From Micromonospora chokoriensis (lineage in GTDB: Bacteria > Actinomycetota > Actinomycetes > Mycobacteriales > Micromonosporaceae): a DNA stretch of 64,000 bases. The notes beneath the pieces were generated by a model. That model ran no database searches, was not told the DNA's origin, and was given only the letters and a program-made list of their open reading frames with translations. The translations under genes and the position numbers were made by a program. Positions 50,049 through 59,207 of this stretch are shown piece by piece. The stretch spans positions 62,001 to 126,000 of the forward strand of contig NZ_JOAN01000006.1 of NCBI RefSeq assembly GCF_000718555.1. Reading direction: 5' to 3'. Position 1 is the first letter of the stretch; the number at the start of each line of letters is the position of its first letter.

Positions 50049-51179
50049 TCACGGCTGCGGGCCGGTCCAGTCCAGGCAGACGACCACCGCGTCGTCGACC
50101 AGGTCACCGGCCACGAACGCGCGCAGATCACCGATCAGCGACCGGACGGCGTCCAGGGGTGCCATCGGCCCGGTCCGCCGCAGGAACCGGTCCAGTGCCG
50201 TCTCCCCGTAGCGCATGTGCTGCCCGGTGGCCTCGACCACCCCGTCGCTGACCACGAAGACCCGGTCGCCGCGCTCCAGCGGGAACTTCTGCTCGTGGTA
50301 GTCGGTCGCCTCGAACATACCCAGCGGGAACTGCGCCTCCAGGGGCTGCTCGGTGACTTCCCCGCGGCGCAGCAGGACCAGCCGGGGTGACCCGGCGTCG
50401 ACCACGGTCATCATCCCGGAACGCAGGTCCAGCTCCATCAGCAACGCGGAGAGGTGCTGCTCGCCCCGGTAGAGGTCGTAGATGGCCTGATCGGCGAGGG
50501 CGGCCTGGTCGCCCAGGCCCAGCCCGGCCCGGCGCGCGTTGCGCAGCGCGTGAGTGGCCAACGAGGTGAGCAGGGAGGCGGCCACGCCCTCACCGGTGCC
50601 GTTGATGGTCGACAACCAGAGCCGCTCCCCGTCATCGGACCAGTCGAAGCTGTCGCCGCGCACCGCGTACGCCGGCTCCAACTGCCCGGCCAGGCTGAAC
50701 GAGGGGCGGATCCGGCTGCGGCCGGGGAGCAGGTCCCACTGCATCTCGGCGGCCAGGGTGAGGCGTTGGGTGCGCCGGGCCGCCCGGTAGACGTCGGTGC
50801 CGGCGGAGACCGCCGCCACCTCGTGGGCGAGCGCGGTGGCGATGTCGGCCAGCTCGGCGAGGACCTCCCGGTCGTCCGGAACGGGCGACAGGCACAGCAC
50901 CCCTCGGCGCTCGCCACGCATGGTCACCGGGAACCAGGCGGTGCCGTCGGTCAGTAACGGCGACTGGTGGTCGAAGGCACGCCAGGCCGGGTGCCCGGGG
51001 CTCGTGATCGATTCGCCATCGGTGAGTGGCAGCAGCTCGGCAAGCCGGTAGTCGACCTGGTAGAGCTCGACGTCGGTGATCCCGTACGACCGGGCGAGCA
51101 CGTCCTCGATGCCACCGACGAGCCGATCCGCTGGCGTCTCGTTCAGGGCACGTCGTGCCTGGTTGACCGGTTCGCTCAT
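50049..51179 (-). CDS. GAF-like plus SpoIIE-type phosphatase protein with altered metal site
   Basis: The 376-aa product has an N-terminal GAF-like region (about 1-150) and a C-terminal PP2C/SpoIIE phosphatase domain (about 160-376). The GD of the first metal motif is kept (VRGDSFDW), and the late motifs VFVVSDGVVEATG and DDAVVV are present. The position that is normally D in D(V/A)SGKG is replaced: it reads INGTGEG with Asn, so one metal ligand may be lost and activity weakened or absent. The start at 51179 follows GAGGAG. It is divergent from a MarR regulator (57-base gap) and faces a second, intact SpoIIE phosphatase. It is convergent with the priming transferase. Confidence 0.85.
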   Translation of the reverse strand: MSEPVNQARRALNETPADRLVGGIEDVLARSYGITDVELYQVDYRLAELLPLTDGESITSPGHPAWRAFDHQSPLLTDGTAWFPVTMRGERRGVLCLSPVPDDREVLAELADIATALAHEVAAVSAGTDVYRAARRTQRLTLAAEMQWDLLPGRSRIRPSFSLAGQLEPAYAVRGDSFDWSDDGERLWLSTINGTGEGVAASLLTSLATHALRNARRAGLGLGDQAALADQAIYDLYRGEQHLSALLMELDLRSGMMTVVDAGSPRLVLLRRGEVTEQPLEAQFPLGMFEATDYHEQKFPLERGDRVFVVSDGVVEATGQHMRYGETALDRFLRRTGPMAPLDAVRSLIGDLRAFVAGDLVDDAVVVCLDWTGPQP

Positions 51180-51236
51180 CGTCACTCCTCGCTGAAAGCT
51201 CGACCATCGGTGGCTTCGGAGTACTCTCGGGCCACC

Positions 51237-51896
51237 ATGGCCGAACTGAACCGTCCGACGGACCCTGAGACGAGTATGGCTGCCGCGCTGGACGCGACGG
51301 CCGCTGCCCTGTTGGGCATCTGGGAGTCTGCCCGGGAGGGGACCGCCAACCGGGTCTCCGGCGCCCAGTTGCGGGCGGTGATGGTGGTGGAGCAGTCCGA
51401 CGGGATCAACCTGCGTCGGCTGGCCACCCGACTCGACATGCTGCTCAGCTCCGCCAGCCGCCTCTGCGACCGGTTGGTCGCCGCCGGAATGTTGGAGCGC
51501 GAGCCGGGCCGCTTCGACCGGCGGGAGATCTCGCTGCACCTCACCCCGGAGGCCCGCCGCCTCCTCGCTGAGCTGCGGGCCGACCGCCAGGCCCAACTCG
51601 CCGCCGTGCTGGCCGGGATGAGTCCGGAGGGCCGGGATGCGCTGCTGCGCGGAATGCGGGAATTCGACGAGATCGCCCGCCGCCAGCAGGCGCAGAATGC
51701 GCCGGGCGAGTCGACGGGCCAGGGGGACTGGCCGGGCGACCCGGACCGGCCCGGTGGGCGGTCGGGGGACTGGTCGGTCGATTCGGGCCCGCAGACCCGT
51801 GCCGTGTGGGCGGGCTCGTCGGGCAACCCGGAGCGATCGGTGAGCACCACCCGAGAGTGGCCGGCCAGCGACCCGCCGGTAGCGCGTACCGCCTGA
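51237..51896 (+). CDS. MarR family regulator with long C-terminal tail
   Basis: The 219-aa product has a MarR-type winged helix-turn-helix (residues 30-135): VSGAQLRAVMVVEQSDGINLRRLATRLDMLLSSASRLCDRLVAAGMLEREPGRFDRREISLHLTPEA in outline, with recognition helix SSASRLCDRL and wing RFDRREI. The last ~80 residues are Gly/Asp/Trp/Ser-rich and disordered, which is unusual since MarR proteins normally end near residue 150. It lies between two SpoIIE phosphatases: divergent from one, convergent with the other. Control of the phosphatase gene by this regulator is plausible. No clear ribosome site precedes the ATG. Confidence 0.78.
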   Translation: MAELNRPTDPETSMAAALDATAAALLGIWESAREGTANRVSGAQLRAVMVVEQSDGINLRRLATRLDMLLSSASRLCDRLVAAGMLEREPGRFDRREISLHLTPEARRLLAELRADRQAQLAAVLAGMSPEGRDALLRGMREFDEIARRQQAQNAPGESTGQGDWPGDPDRPGGRSGDWSVDSGPQTRAVWAGSSGNPERSVSTTREWPASDPPVARTA

Positions 51897-51909
51897 TCAC
51901 GCCCGTCGG

Positions 51910-53520
51910 TCACGCCGGGGCCGAGGCGGCCACGGCCAGCATCGCGATGTCGTCGTGGGCCTGCCCGTCCAACCAGTCGTCGACCGCCCGGAGCACCCGG
52001 TCGATAAGCGCCGCCGGCGGCTGACCGGCCGCCGACACGAGCGCGGCACGCAGTCGGGCCTCGCCGAACATCACCGCGTCGCGCGGCCCGCGCGCCTCGG
52101 TCACCCCATCGGTGTACGCGAGCAGCAGGTCGCCCGGATCGAGGTGTACCCGGGTCTCGGCGAACCGTGCGGCCGTCAGCGCCCCCACCGGCATGCCGCC
52201 GACCGGGACCGGGGTGACCGTGCCGTCGGCGGTGACCAGCAGTGGCGCCGGGTGCCCCCCGCCGGCGATCTGAACGTCCAGGCCGGCCGGCCCCCGGGCC
52301 AGGGAACCGAGCAGCAGGGTGGTGAACTGGCTGCGCCGCGCCGCGTCCGGAGCGTCGAAGAGCGCTTGGTTGAGCAGGTGGATCAGCTCCAGCGGGCGTT
52401 GCTCGACGAGCCGCAGCGTCTGCAACGACTGACGGACCCGGCCGGTCAGCACCGCCGCGCCCACGCCCTTGCCGCACACGTCGCCGAGCGCGAACAGGGC
52501 GCCGCGCGGGTGCGGGAACACCTCGTAGAAGTCGCCGCCGATGCGCAGGGTGTCGCCCGCCGCCCGATAGCCGCCGGCCATGGTCACGCCGGGCACGACG
52601 GGCAGCTCGGGCGGGAGCAGACTGGTCTGTAGCACCCGGGCCAGGTGGGCCTGTTCGCCGTGCAGATCGGCGGTGGCCAGCGCGGCACCCGCGCGGGCGG
52701 CGAACTCCCGGGCCAGCTCCACCTCGCGTGGGTCGAAGCCCGCACGCTCGGGCCGGCGAATGAGCAGCAGCGCACCGGCCGACCCGCTGGCGCTGAGCAG
52801 CGGGCTGGCCAGCACCGTGCCCGGGGGGCCGAACCCGGGCGGCAACAGGGTGGCCAGGTCGGCGAGCGGGGCGTCCAGCCAGGGGCCCGACTCGGCGAGT
52901 TCGCCGGCCAGCGCCTCGGCCAGGCCGGGCACGGTGCTGGTCAGCGCGGGGCCGGCCAGCCCGGTGACCGGGGCGGGCTCGCCGTCGGCGTACCGGATCC
53001 ACCGGGCGTGTGGCTCGGCCGGCCCGGCCGGTCGGGGCAGGGCCACGGCGACGTCGGCCAGGTAGGGGACGGCGAGTGTGGTGGCGGCCAGGAGGACCTG
53101 GTCGCGGTGCAGGGCCAACGCGAGCCGGCTGCCGGCCTGGGCGAGGAACGCGGTGCGGGAGCGTTCGGCGCGTAGGGCATCGGCGCGGTCGTGCTCTTCG
53201 GTGACGTCGCGGATGTACCACGCGTACCGGGAGCCGGCCAGCTGCCGCCGGACGCCGCGTAAACGCCGGCCGTGGTGGTCGGCGTCGAAGCGGTCAGCGC
53301 CGCTGGTGACCGCCCGAGTCAGGGCCGCCACCGGGCAGCGGGCCAGCTCGGTGCCGGCGTCGATCTCCGGCAGCAGCTCCGTCGCCATGGCGTTGACCAG
53401 GGTGACCAGGCCGGCCTCGTCCGTGGTCAGCACGGCCTCGGCGAGCCCGTCGAGCAGCTCGCGGGCCAACCGCTCGTCGGCCGGCAACGGGGTGCCGCCG
53501 GGTTGCCGGGTCGTGGTCAC
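51910..53520 (-). CDS. PAS-GAF-SpoIIE protein phosphatase
   Basis: The 536-aa product is a cytoplasmic PP2C-type Ser/Thr phosphatase. It has a PAS-like region (about 20-110; LDGLAEAVLTTDEAGLVTLVNAMATELL), a GAF domain (about 120-285), a linker helix HLARVLQTSLLPPELP and the catalytic domain (about 310-536). Its metal motifs are intact: IGGDFYEVF, LGDVCGKGVGAAVLT, YTDGVTEARG and DDIAMLAV. LPPELPVVPG is the standard signature of this class. Such proteins act on anti-sigma-factor antagonists in stress signalling; no such partner is adjacent. The start is a GTG. It lies 13 bases past the MarR stop on the opposite strand. Confidence 0.9.
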   Translation of the reverse strand: MTTTRQPGGTPLPADERLARELLDGLAEAVLTTDEAGLVTLVNAMATELLPEIDAGTELARCPVAALTRAVTSGADRFDADHHGRRLRGVRRQLAGSRYAWYIRDVTEEHDRADALRAERSRTAFLAQAGSRLALALHRDQVLLAATTLAVPYLADVAVALPRPAGPAEPHARWIRYADGEPAPVTGLAGPALTSTVPGLAEALAGELAESGPWLDAPLADLATLLPPGFGPPGTVLASPLLSASGSAGALLLIRRPERAGFDPREVELAREFAARAGAALATADLHGEQAHLARVLQTSLLPPELPVVPGVTMAGGYRAAGDTLRIGGDFYEVFPHPRGALFALGDVCGKGVGAAVLTGRVRQSLQTLRLVEQRPLELIHLLNQALFDAPDAARRSQFTTLLLGSLARGPAGLDVQIAGGGHPAPLLVTADGTVTPVPVGGMPVGALTAARFAETRVHLDPGDLLLAYTDGVTEARGPRDAVMFGEARLRAALVSAAGQPPAALIDRVLRAVDDWLDGQAHDDIAMLAVAASAPA

Positions 53521-53647
53521 CGCCGGACGCCGACGCGCGTCTGACGACGTGTGCGCATGCTGCTTCTCGACTCCTCACCGGGATCGTTGCCTGAGGGCAA
53601 GGGTACCGATTCGGCCCGACAGACGCCGCGCGGCGCAGGGGTGGGGG

Positions 53648-54886
53648 TCAGTCGGCGCGGGCCAGCCAGCCGGCGGGCTGGGCGATGATCCGGCGGGCCA
53701 CCGAGCCGGCGGCGCCCACCGCGGCGGCCTCCGCGCCGAGCGTCGACGGCCGGACCGTGACCGGCGACCAGGCGGCGGTGAGCACCCGGGCACTGATCTC
53801 GGCGAGCACCGGAGGGCACAGCCAGGGCGCCAGCGCCGCGTATCCGCCACCGAGCACCACTGTGTCGAGGTCGAGCAGGTTGACGACGCTGGCCACCGCG
53901 ACGCCGAGCGCCGTGCCGGCGTCGTGCAGCGCCCGCAGCGCGTTGGCGTCGCCGGCCTCGGCCAACTCGGCCAGCCGGGCCGTAGCGGTGTCGGCGGGAA
54001 GCTCCGCCCGGGCCAGCCCGGCGGCCGACACGATCGCCTCCTGGCCGGCGTACTGCTCCAGGCAGCCCTGCCCGCCGCAGCGGCACGGTTGGCCCTCGGG
54101 GTGGACCGGAAGGTGCCCGATCTCGCCGCTCCACCCGCGTACGCCGCGAAACAGCGCGCCATCCAGCACGATGCCGGCGCCGATGCCCACCTCTCCGGAG
54201 ATGTGCAGGAAGCTGGACGGGCCGGGTGGTCGGGAGTGCAGCTCGCCGAGCGCGGCGAGGTTGGCCTCGTTGTCCACCGTCAGCGCGGGGACACCGGGGA
54301 CCTGCTCGATCAGCGGAGGGTGCTCGGCGAGCAGCGCGGGCACCGGCACGTCGCGCCAGCCGAGGTTCGGCGCGAGCCGGACCACCCCGGCGTCGTCCAC
54401 CAGGCCCGGCACCGCGAGCGCGGCCCCGACCAGGGTGAGGCCGTGCCGTGCCGCGTCGTCGCGAGCCGCCCCGGCCATCTCGACCAACCGGGCCAGGGCG
54501 TCGGCGGGGGCCACCGGGCGCAGATCGGCCCGGTGCACCGTGCGGTGCCGGACCTGGCCGGCGAGGTCCACCACGCAGACCGCCAGGTAGTCGACGTTGA
54601 CCTCCAGGCCGAGCCCGGCTGGCCCCTGATCGGCCAGGACCAGGCCGCGCGCCGGGCGGCCGGCGCCGGAACGGGGCGCGGGGTCGGACTCACTTACCAA
54701 CCGGCCGGCGAGCAGGTCCTCGACGACCGCGGACACGGTGGCCCTGGTCAGGCCGGTCGCGGTCGCCAGGTCGGCCCGGGACGGAGGTCGGTCGGCCGCG
54801 GCGATCCGACCGAGGACCAGGGCGAGGTTGAGTTCGCGCAGACTGCCCTGTCGAACTGCGCCGGCCGGGGCGGGGGTGAGGCTCAC
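53648..54886 (-). CDS. ROK family transcriptional regulator (xylose repressor type)
   Basis: The 412-aa product has an N-terminal winged helix (about 10-75; SLRELNLALVLGRIAA, RADLATATGLTRATVSAVVEDLLAGRLV) and a ROK domain from about 85. ROK marks are VPGLVDDAGVVRLAPNLGW, VDNEANLAALGE and the zinc motif CRCGGQGCLEQYAG with Cys residues; GEIGHLPVHPEG precedes it. The gene is divergent from xylA by 78 bases, which contain a strong xylA promoter and a small inverted repeat. It is therefore the likely XylR repressor, released by xylose. The start GTG 54886 is not supported by a good ribosome site; leaderless translation or an upstream TTG is possible. Confidence 0.88.
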   Translation of the reverse strand: MSLTPAPAGAVRQGSLRELNLALVLGRIAAADRPPSRADLATATGLTRATVSAVVEDLLAGRLVSESDPAPRSGAGRPARGLVLADQGPAGLGLEVNVDYLAVCVVDLAGQVRHRTVHRADLRPVAPADALARLVEMAGAARDDAARHGLTLVGAALAVPGLVDDAGVVRLAPNLGWRDVPVPALLAEHPPLIEQVPGVPALTVDNEANLAALGELHSRPPGPSSFLHISGEVGIGAGIVLDGALFRGVRGWSGEIGHLPVHPEGQPCRCGGQGCLEQYAGQEAIVSAAGLARAELPADTATARLAELAEAGDANALRALHDAGTALGVAVASVVNLLDLDTVVLGGGYAALAPWLCPPVLAEISARVLTAAWSPVTVRPSTLGAEAAAVGAAGSVARRIIAQPAGWLARAD

Positions 54887-54889
54887 CCC

Positions 54890-54918
54890 TTGACAGTGCC
54901 ATAGGGTGGGCAAATAAT
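54890..54918 (+). promoter_or_regulatory. xylA promoter
   Basis: TTGACA (54890-54895), 17 bases, then AATAAT (54913-54918): near-consensus -35/-10 pair. Transcription would start near 54925, leaving a leader of about 40 bases to the xylA ATG. It is among the best promoters seen in the window. Confidence 0.75.
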
Positions 54919-54930
54919 TCAATCGCTGAA
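54918..54930. promoter_or_regulatory. Candidate operator in the xylR-xylA gap
   Basis: TTCA-ATCGC-TGAA inverted repeat starts within the xylA -10 box and covers the likely start site. Its place between the divergent ROK gene and xylA makes it a candidate repressor site. The arms are only four bases. Confidence 0.4.
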
Positions 54931-54964
54931 CAAATACCAGACAACACCACCCCGGAGGTCGCTC

Positions 54965-56152
54965 ATGGCACCCCGTCCCACCCCCGCCGACAAGTTCTCC
55001 TTCGGCCTCTGGACCGTGGGCTGGCAGGCCCGCGACCCGTTCGGTGACGCGACCCGTCCCGAGCTTGACGCGGTCGAGGCAGTGCACCGGCTCGCCGAGC
55101 TCGGCGCGTACGGCATCACCTTCCACGACGACGACCTGATCCCGTTCGGCGCCGACGCCGCCACCCGGGACCAGCACATCGCCCGGTTCCGCAAGGCCCT
55201 CGACGAGACCGGCCTCGTGGTGCCCATGGTCACCACCAACCTCTTCACCCACCCGATCTTCAAGGACGGCGGCTTCACCAGCAACGACCGCGACGTCCGC
55301 CGGTACGCGCTGCGCAAGGTGCTGCGCCAGGTCGACCTCGCCGCCGAGCTGGGTGCGAGCACCTTCGTCATGTGGGGTGGCCGCGAGGGCTCCGAGTACG
55401 ACGTCGCCAAGGACGTCCGGGCCGCGCTGGACCGCTACCGCGAGGCGGTGGACCTGCTCACCCAGTACTCCATCGACAAGGGCTACGGCCTGCGGTTCGC
55501 CCTGGAGCCCAAGCCCAACGAGCCGCGCGGCGACATCCTGCTGCCCACCATCGGGCACGCGCTCGGCTTCATCTCCCAGCTGGCCCACCCGGAGCTGGTC
55601 GGCCTCAACCCGGAGGTCGGCCACGAGCAGATGGCCGGGCTCAACTACGCCCACGGCATCGCCCAGGCGCTCTGGCAGGGCAAGCTGTTCCACCTCGACC
55701 TCAACGGTCAGCGCGGCATCAAGTACGACCAGGACCTGGTCTTCGGCCACGGTGACCTGATGAACGCGTTCGCCCTGGTGGACCTCCTGGAGAACGGCAG
55801 CCCGACCGGCGGGCCGACCTACGACGGGCCGCGGCACTTCGACTACAAGCCCTCCCGCACCGAGGACATGGATGGCGTGTGGGCCTCCGCGGCGGCCAAC
55901 ATGAGCACCTACCTGCTGCTCAAGGAGCGTGCCGCGGCGTTCCGCGCCGACCCCGAGGTGATCGAGGCGCTCGCCGCCAGCAAGGTCGGCGAGCTGAGCA
56001 CGCCGACGCTCAACGAGGGCGAGGGCTACGAGGAGTTCCTGGCCGACCGGTCCGCGTTCGAGGATGTCGACGTGGACGCGGTGGCAGCCCGGGGCTTCGC
56101 CTTCGTCCGGCTCAACCAACTCGCCGTCGAGCACCTGCTCGGCGCCCGCTGA
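54965..56152 (+). CDS. xylA: Xylose isomerase
   Basis: The 395-aa product converts D-xylose to D-xylulose (and glucose to fructose) in the cytoplasm. Active-site numbering fits Streptomyces enzymes exactly: His54 and Asp57 in ITFHDDD, Glu181 and Lys183 in [12 protein letters not shown]. The following metal-ligand blocks are [28 protein letters not shown] and [16 protein letters not shown] is placed before the ATG. It lies first in a two-gene operon with xylB (nine bases apart), behind a near-consensus promoter and opposite a ROK repressor gene. Confidence 0.97.
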   Translation: MAPRPTPADKFSFGLWTVGWQARDPFGDATRPELDAVEAVHRLAELGAYGITFHDDDLIPFGADAATRDQHIARFRKALDETGLVVPMVTTNLFTHPIFKDGGFTSNDRDVRRYALRKVLRQVDLAAELGASTFVMWGGREGSEYDVAKDVRAALDRYREAVDLLTQYSIDKGYGLRFALEPKPNEPRGDILLPTIGHALGFISQLAHPELVGLNPEVGHEQMAGLNYAHGIAQALWQGKLFHLDLNGQRGIKYDQDLVFGHGDLMNAFALVDLLENGSPTGGPTYDGPRHFDYKPSRTEDMDGVWASAAANMSTYLLLKERAAAFRADPEVIEALAASKVGELSTPTLNEGEGYEEFLADRSAFEDVDVDAVAARGFAFVRLNQLAVEHLLGAR

Positions 56153-56161
56153 GGCCCCGCC

Positions 56162-57589
56162 ATGCCGTTGGTCGCAGGCGTTGACTCGTCCACCCAGTCC
56201 TGCAAGGTGGTGATCCGGGACGCGGAGACCGGCGCCCTGCTCCGGCAGGGCCGGGCACCGCACCCGGACGGCACGGAGGTCGACCCGGAAGCCTGGTGGC
56301 AGGCGCTGCGTAGCGCCGCCGACCAGGCCGGCGGGTTGGCCGACGTGGCGGCGATCTCCGTCGCCGGCCAGCAGCACGGCATGGTGTGCCTCGACGAGGA
56401 CGGCCGGGTGGTCCGCCCGGCCCTGCTGTGGAACGACACCCGATCCGCCGACGCCGCCGCCGACCTCATCGAGGAGGCCGGCGGCGGCTCGGCCGGGAGT
56501 CGGTTCTGGGCCGAAGCCACCGGCAGCGTCCCGGTGGCCAGCTTCACCATCACCAAGCTGCGGTGGCTGGCCAAGCACGAGCCCGAGCTGGCCGCCCGGG
56601 TGGCCGCCGTCTGCCTACCGCACGACTGGCTGACCTGGCGGCTGGCCGGCGCACCCGGGTTGGGTGCGCTGCGCACCGACCGGGGCGACGCCAGCGGCAC
56701 CGGTTACTGGTCGCCGGCGACCGGCGACTACCGACTGGACCTGCTGGAGCGGGGCTTCGGTCGGCGGTTGGTGGTGCCCGAGGTGATCGGTCCGGCGGAG
56801 TCGGCGGGCAAGCTCGCCGACGAGCTGGGCGGGCCGGGCGGTGCGTTGCTCGGTGCCGGCACCGGGGACAACGCCGCCGCCGCGTTGGGCGTCGGCGCCG
56901 GCCCGGGTGACGTGGTCGTCTCGATCGGCACCTCCGGCACCGTGTTCAGCGTCGCCGACGTACCAGCCGCCGACGAGAGCGGTGCCGTCGCGGGCTTCGC
57001 CGACGCGTCCGGTCGTTTCCTGCCGCTGGTCTGCACGCTCAACGCGGCCCGTGTGCTGGACGCCGCCGCCGCGATGCTCGGTGTCAGCCTGGACGAGCTG
57101 GCCGAGCTGGCGCTCTCCGCGCCAGCCGGTGCGGACGGGCTGGTCATGGTGCCCTACCTGGAGGGGGAGCGGACGCCGAATCGACCGCTCGCCACCGGCG
57201 CGGTGCACGGCCTGACCCTGCGCACGTCGACCCCCGCGCACCTGGCGCGGGCCGCCGTGGAGGGCATGCTCTGCGCGCTCGCCGACGGTCTGGACGCGTT
57301 GACCGCGCAGGGTGCCACCGTCCGCCGGGTCATCCTGGTCGGCGGGGGAGCCCGGTCGGCCGCGGTGCGTCGGATCGCCCCGCAGGTCTTCGGCTGCCCG
57401 GTCGTCGTCCCGCCGGCTGGCGAGTACGTCGCCGACGGTGCCGCCCGGCAGGCCGCCTGGGTCGCCCTGGGCGGTGCCGAGCCGCCGGTCTGGGCGTTGG
57501 AGGGCACCGAGGAGTACGCGGCAGAGGCTGTTCCCGCCGTGCGTGACCAGTACGCCGCCGCTCGCGGGCTGGTCCTCGACCGGCGCTGA
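56162..57589 (+). CDS. xylB: Xylulokinase
   Basis: The 475-aa product is an FGGY-family sugar kinase that phosphorylates xylulose to xylulose 5-phosphate for the pentose phosphate pathway. The N-terminal actin-like ATPase motif is [15 protein letters not shown], the substrate segment is [30 protein letters not shown] follows, and [14 protein letters not shown] and [11 protein letters not shown] are the phosphate loops. The end carries [20 protein letters not shown] and [14 protein letters not shown]. The ATG is nine bases after the xylA stop with GAGG in between. A 16-bp hairpin terminates the operon. Confidence 0.96.
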   Translation: MPLVAGVDSSTQSCKVVIRDAETGALLRQGRAPHPDGTEVDPEAWWQALRSAADQAGGLADVAAISVAGQQHGMVCLDEDGRVVRPALLWNDTRSADAAADLIEEAGGGSAGSRFWAEATGSVPVASFTITKLRWLAKHEPELAARVAAVCLPHDWLTWRLAGAPGLGALRTDRGDASGTGYWSPATGDYRLDLLERGFGRRLVVPEVIGPAESAGKLADELGGPGGALLGAGTGDNAAAALGVGAGPGDVVVSIGTSGTVFSVADVPAADESGAVAGFADASGRFLPLVCTLNAARVLDAAAAMLGVSLDELAELALSAPAGADGLVMVPYLEGERTPNRPLATGAVHGLTLRTSTPAHLARAAVEGMLCALADGLDALTAQGATVRRVILVGGGARSAAVRRIAPQVFGCPVVVPPAGEYVADGAARQAAWVALGGAEPPVWALEGTEEYAAEAVPAVRDQYAAARGLVLDRR

Positions 57590-57602
57590 GCATCGGGGAT
57601 CG

Positions 57603-57646
57603 ACGCGGGTGGGTGCCGCTCGAGTGTGACCGGCACCCACCCGCGT
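57603..57646 (+). terminator. Terminator of the xylAB operon
   Basis: Perfect 16-bp stem ACGCGGGTGGGTGCCG / CGGCACCCACCCGCGT with a 12-base loop, 13 bases after the xylB stop. Confidence 0.85.
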
Positions 57647-57683
57647 GACGACCTCCTGCACCGAGTCTGGTTGGCTGCCGGTC

Positions 57684-59117
57684 ATGACGGTGACCAGTGG
57701 TGGGCCCGGCCAGCGCCCGCACGGTCGGGGCGGTGGGCCGGCGCACCGGCTCTACAGCGTCGTGGTGTTCGTGCTGCTCGCCTCGCTGGACAACGTGGCG
57801 ATCGGCCTGGTCCCGCCCCTGTACGGCCCGATCTCCGACGCGTTCGACGTGTCCGGTCGGCTGCTCGGCGTGGTCACCGCGGTCAGCTTCCTGGTCAGCG
57901 CGGTTGCGGCGGTTGGCTGGGCGTACGTCGGGGACCGGACCAACCGCAAACCGCTGCTCATGGTGGGCACGCTGCTCTGGGCGGCGGGCACCGGCGGTAG
58001 CGCGCTCGCCGGCGGCTACCTGACGTTCCTGGCCGCGCAGCTCGTCGCGGCGGTCGGTCTCGGCGCGGTCGGCTCGGTGGGCTTCTCCGTGGTCACCGAC
58101 CTGATCTCACCGACCCGGCGAGGGCTGGTGATGAGCTTCTGGGGGCTCTCCCAGGGGATTGGCACCCTCGCTGGCACCCTCGTCGGTGGGCTGCTCGGGG
58201 CGACCGACTGGCGGCGGCCGTTCCTGTTGCTGGCCGGCGTCGGCTTGGTCGCCACAGTGGCCTACCTGTTCACGTACGACGTTCGGCGCGGCCAGAGCGA
58301 GCCGGAGTTGGCCGGCCGACTGGACGCCGGTGCCGAGTACGACTATCGGATCAGCCGTGCCGACCTGCCGCGCATCCTGGCCCGCCGGACCAACCGGTGG
58401 CTGATCCTTCAGGGTCTGACCGCGCAGGCGGCCTTCGGCTCGCTGGTCTGGCTGCCGGTGCTCTTCGCCGAACGGGCCGAGGCCCAGGGTTACTCGACGT
58501 CGACCGCAGTGGTGGTGGGCAGCGTCTTCGCCACCCTGTTCCAGCTCGGCGGGGTGCTGTCCATCGTGGGCGGGCTGATCGGCGACGCGGTGCAACGCCG
58601 TACGCCGCGAGGGCGGGCACTCGTCGCCTCCATCGGCATCCTCGCCGCGCTGCCGTTCTACCTGGTGTTGTTCTTCGTCCCGGTGACAATCGACGTGCCG
58701 GACGGCGCGAGCGGCGGCGCGGTGATCGGTGCCGTGCTGGCCAGTGTGTTCACCGAGCCGTCGGTCGGGCTGAGCCTGCTCACCGCGATCGTGGCGCTCG
58801 CGTTGACCTCGGCCAACTCACCGAACTGGTTCGCGCTGATCGCCGACGTCAACCCACCCGAGCACCGAGGCACGGTCTACAGCCTGGGCAACCTGGTCAA
58901 CGGAGTTGGTCGCGCCGCCGGCAACGGCCTGGTCGGAGTGGCCTTCCAGGCACTGCGAACGGCATTCCCGCCGCCGCTGAACTTCGCCGTCGGGCTCGCC
59001 GTGTTCCAACTCTTCTTCATTCCGACAGGTGTCATGTACTGGCTCGCCTCGCGGACCTCACCAGCGGACATCGACAACGTCCACGACCTGCTCCACACCC
59101 GGGCCGACCGCCTCTGA
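57684..59117 (+). CDS. Major facilitator superfamily transporter
   Basis: The 477-aa product is a 12-helix MFS transporter. The first helix carries VLLASLDNVAIGLVPPLYGPI, then the motif-A-like loop VGWAYVGDRTNRKPLLMVG between helices 2 and 3. The central loop (about 200-225) precedes the second half, which starts at WLILQGLTAQAAFGSLVWLPV. It ends with NWFALIADVNPPEHRGTVYSLGNLVNGVGRAAGN. The pattern resembles the Spinster-like branch. The substrate is not predictable; its position after xylAB would allow a sugar, but a terminator separates it. ATG 57684 lacks a strong ribosome site; the longer frame to 57645 is less likely. Confidence 0.8.
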   Translation: MTVTSGGPGQRPHGRGGGPAHRLYSVVVFVLLASLDNVAIGLVPPLYGPISDAFDVSGRLLGVVTAVSFLVSAVAAVGWAYVGDRTNRKPLLMVGTLLWAAGTGGSALAGGYLTFLAAQLVAAVGLGAVGSVGFSVVTDLISPTRRGLVMSFWGLSQGIGTLAGTLVGGLLGATDWRRPFLLLAGVGLVATVAYLFTYDVRRGQSEPELAGRLDAGAEYDYRISRADLPRILARRTNRWLILQGLTAQAAFGSLVWLPVLFAERAEAQGYSTSTAVVVGSVFATLFQLGGVLSIVGGLIGDAVQRRTPRGRALVASIGILAALPFYLVLFFVPVTIDVPDGASGGAVIGAVLASVFTEPSVGLSLLTAIVALALTSANSPNWFALIADVNPPEHRGTVYSLGNLVNGVGRAAGNGLVGVAFQALRTAFPPPLNFAVGLAVFQLFFIPTGVMYWLASRTSPADIDNVHDLLHTRADRL

Positions 59118-59153
59118 CCCCGCCGAATCGCCGCGCCGTCAAGAGGTGAGACC

Positions 59154-59200
59154 CCGACCGGCCCGCCCGCGAGCACCGCTCTGCGGGACGGGCCGGTCGG
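59154..59200. terminator. Two-way terminator between MFS and GH13 genes
   Basis: CCGACCGGCCCGCCCGC pairs with GCGGGACGGGCCGGTCGG; one inserted base is the only flaw. 12-base loop. It lies between convergent genes, eight bases before the GH13 stop. Confidence 0.8.
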
Positions 59201-59207
59201 CACGAGA

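Noticed and set aside
54918..54930. Similarity of the xyl gap to the acyl-CoA operator word (GTTCAGCGATTG on the minus strand)
   Set aside because: Only the GTTCAGCG part matches, in a different order; the context is xylose use.
53648..56578. Single minus-strand frame of 976 aa joining the ROK gene and the antisense of xylA/xylB
   Set aside because: The ROK protein begins at 54886. The upstream part is antisense of xylA, which has exact active-site residues. The long frame is accidental.
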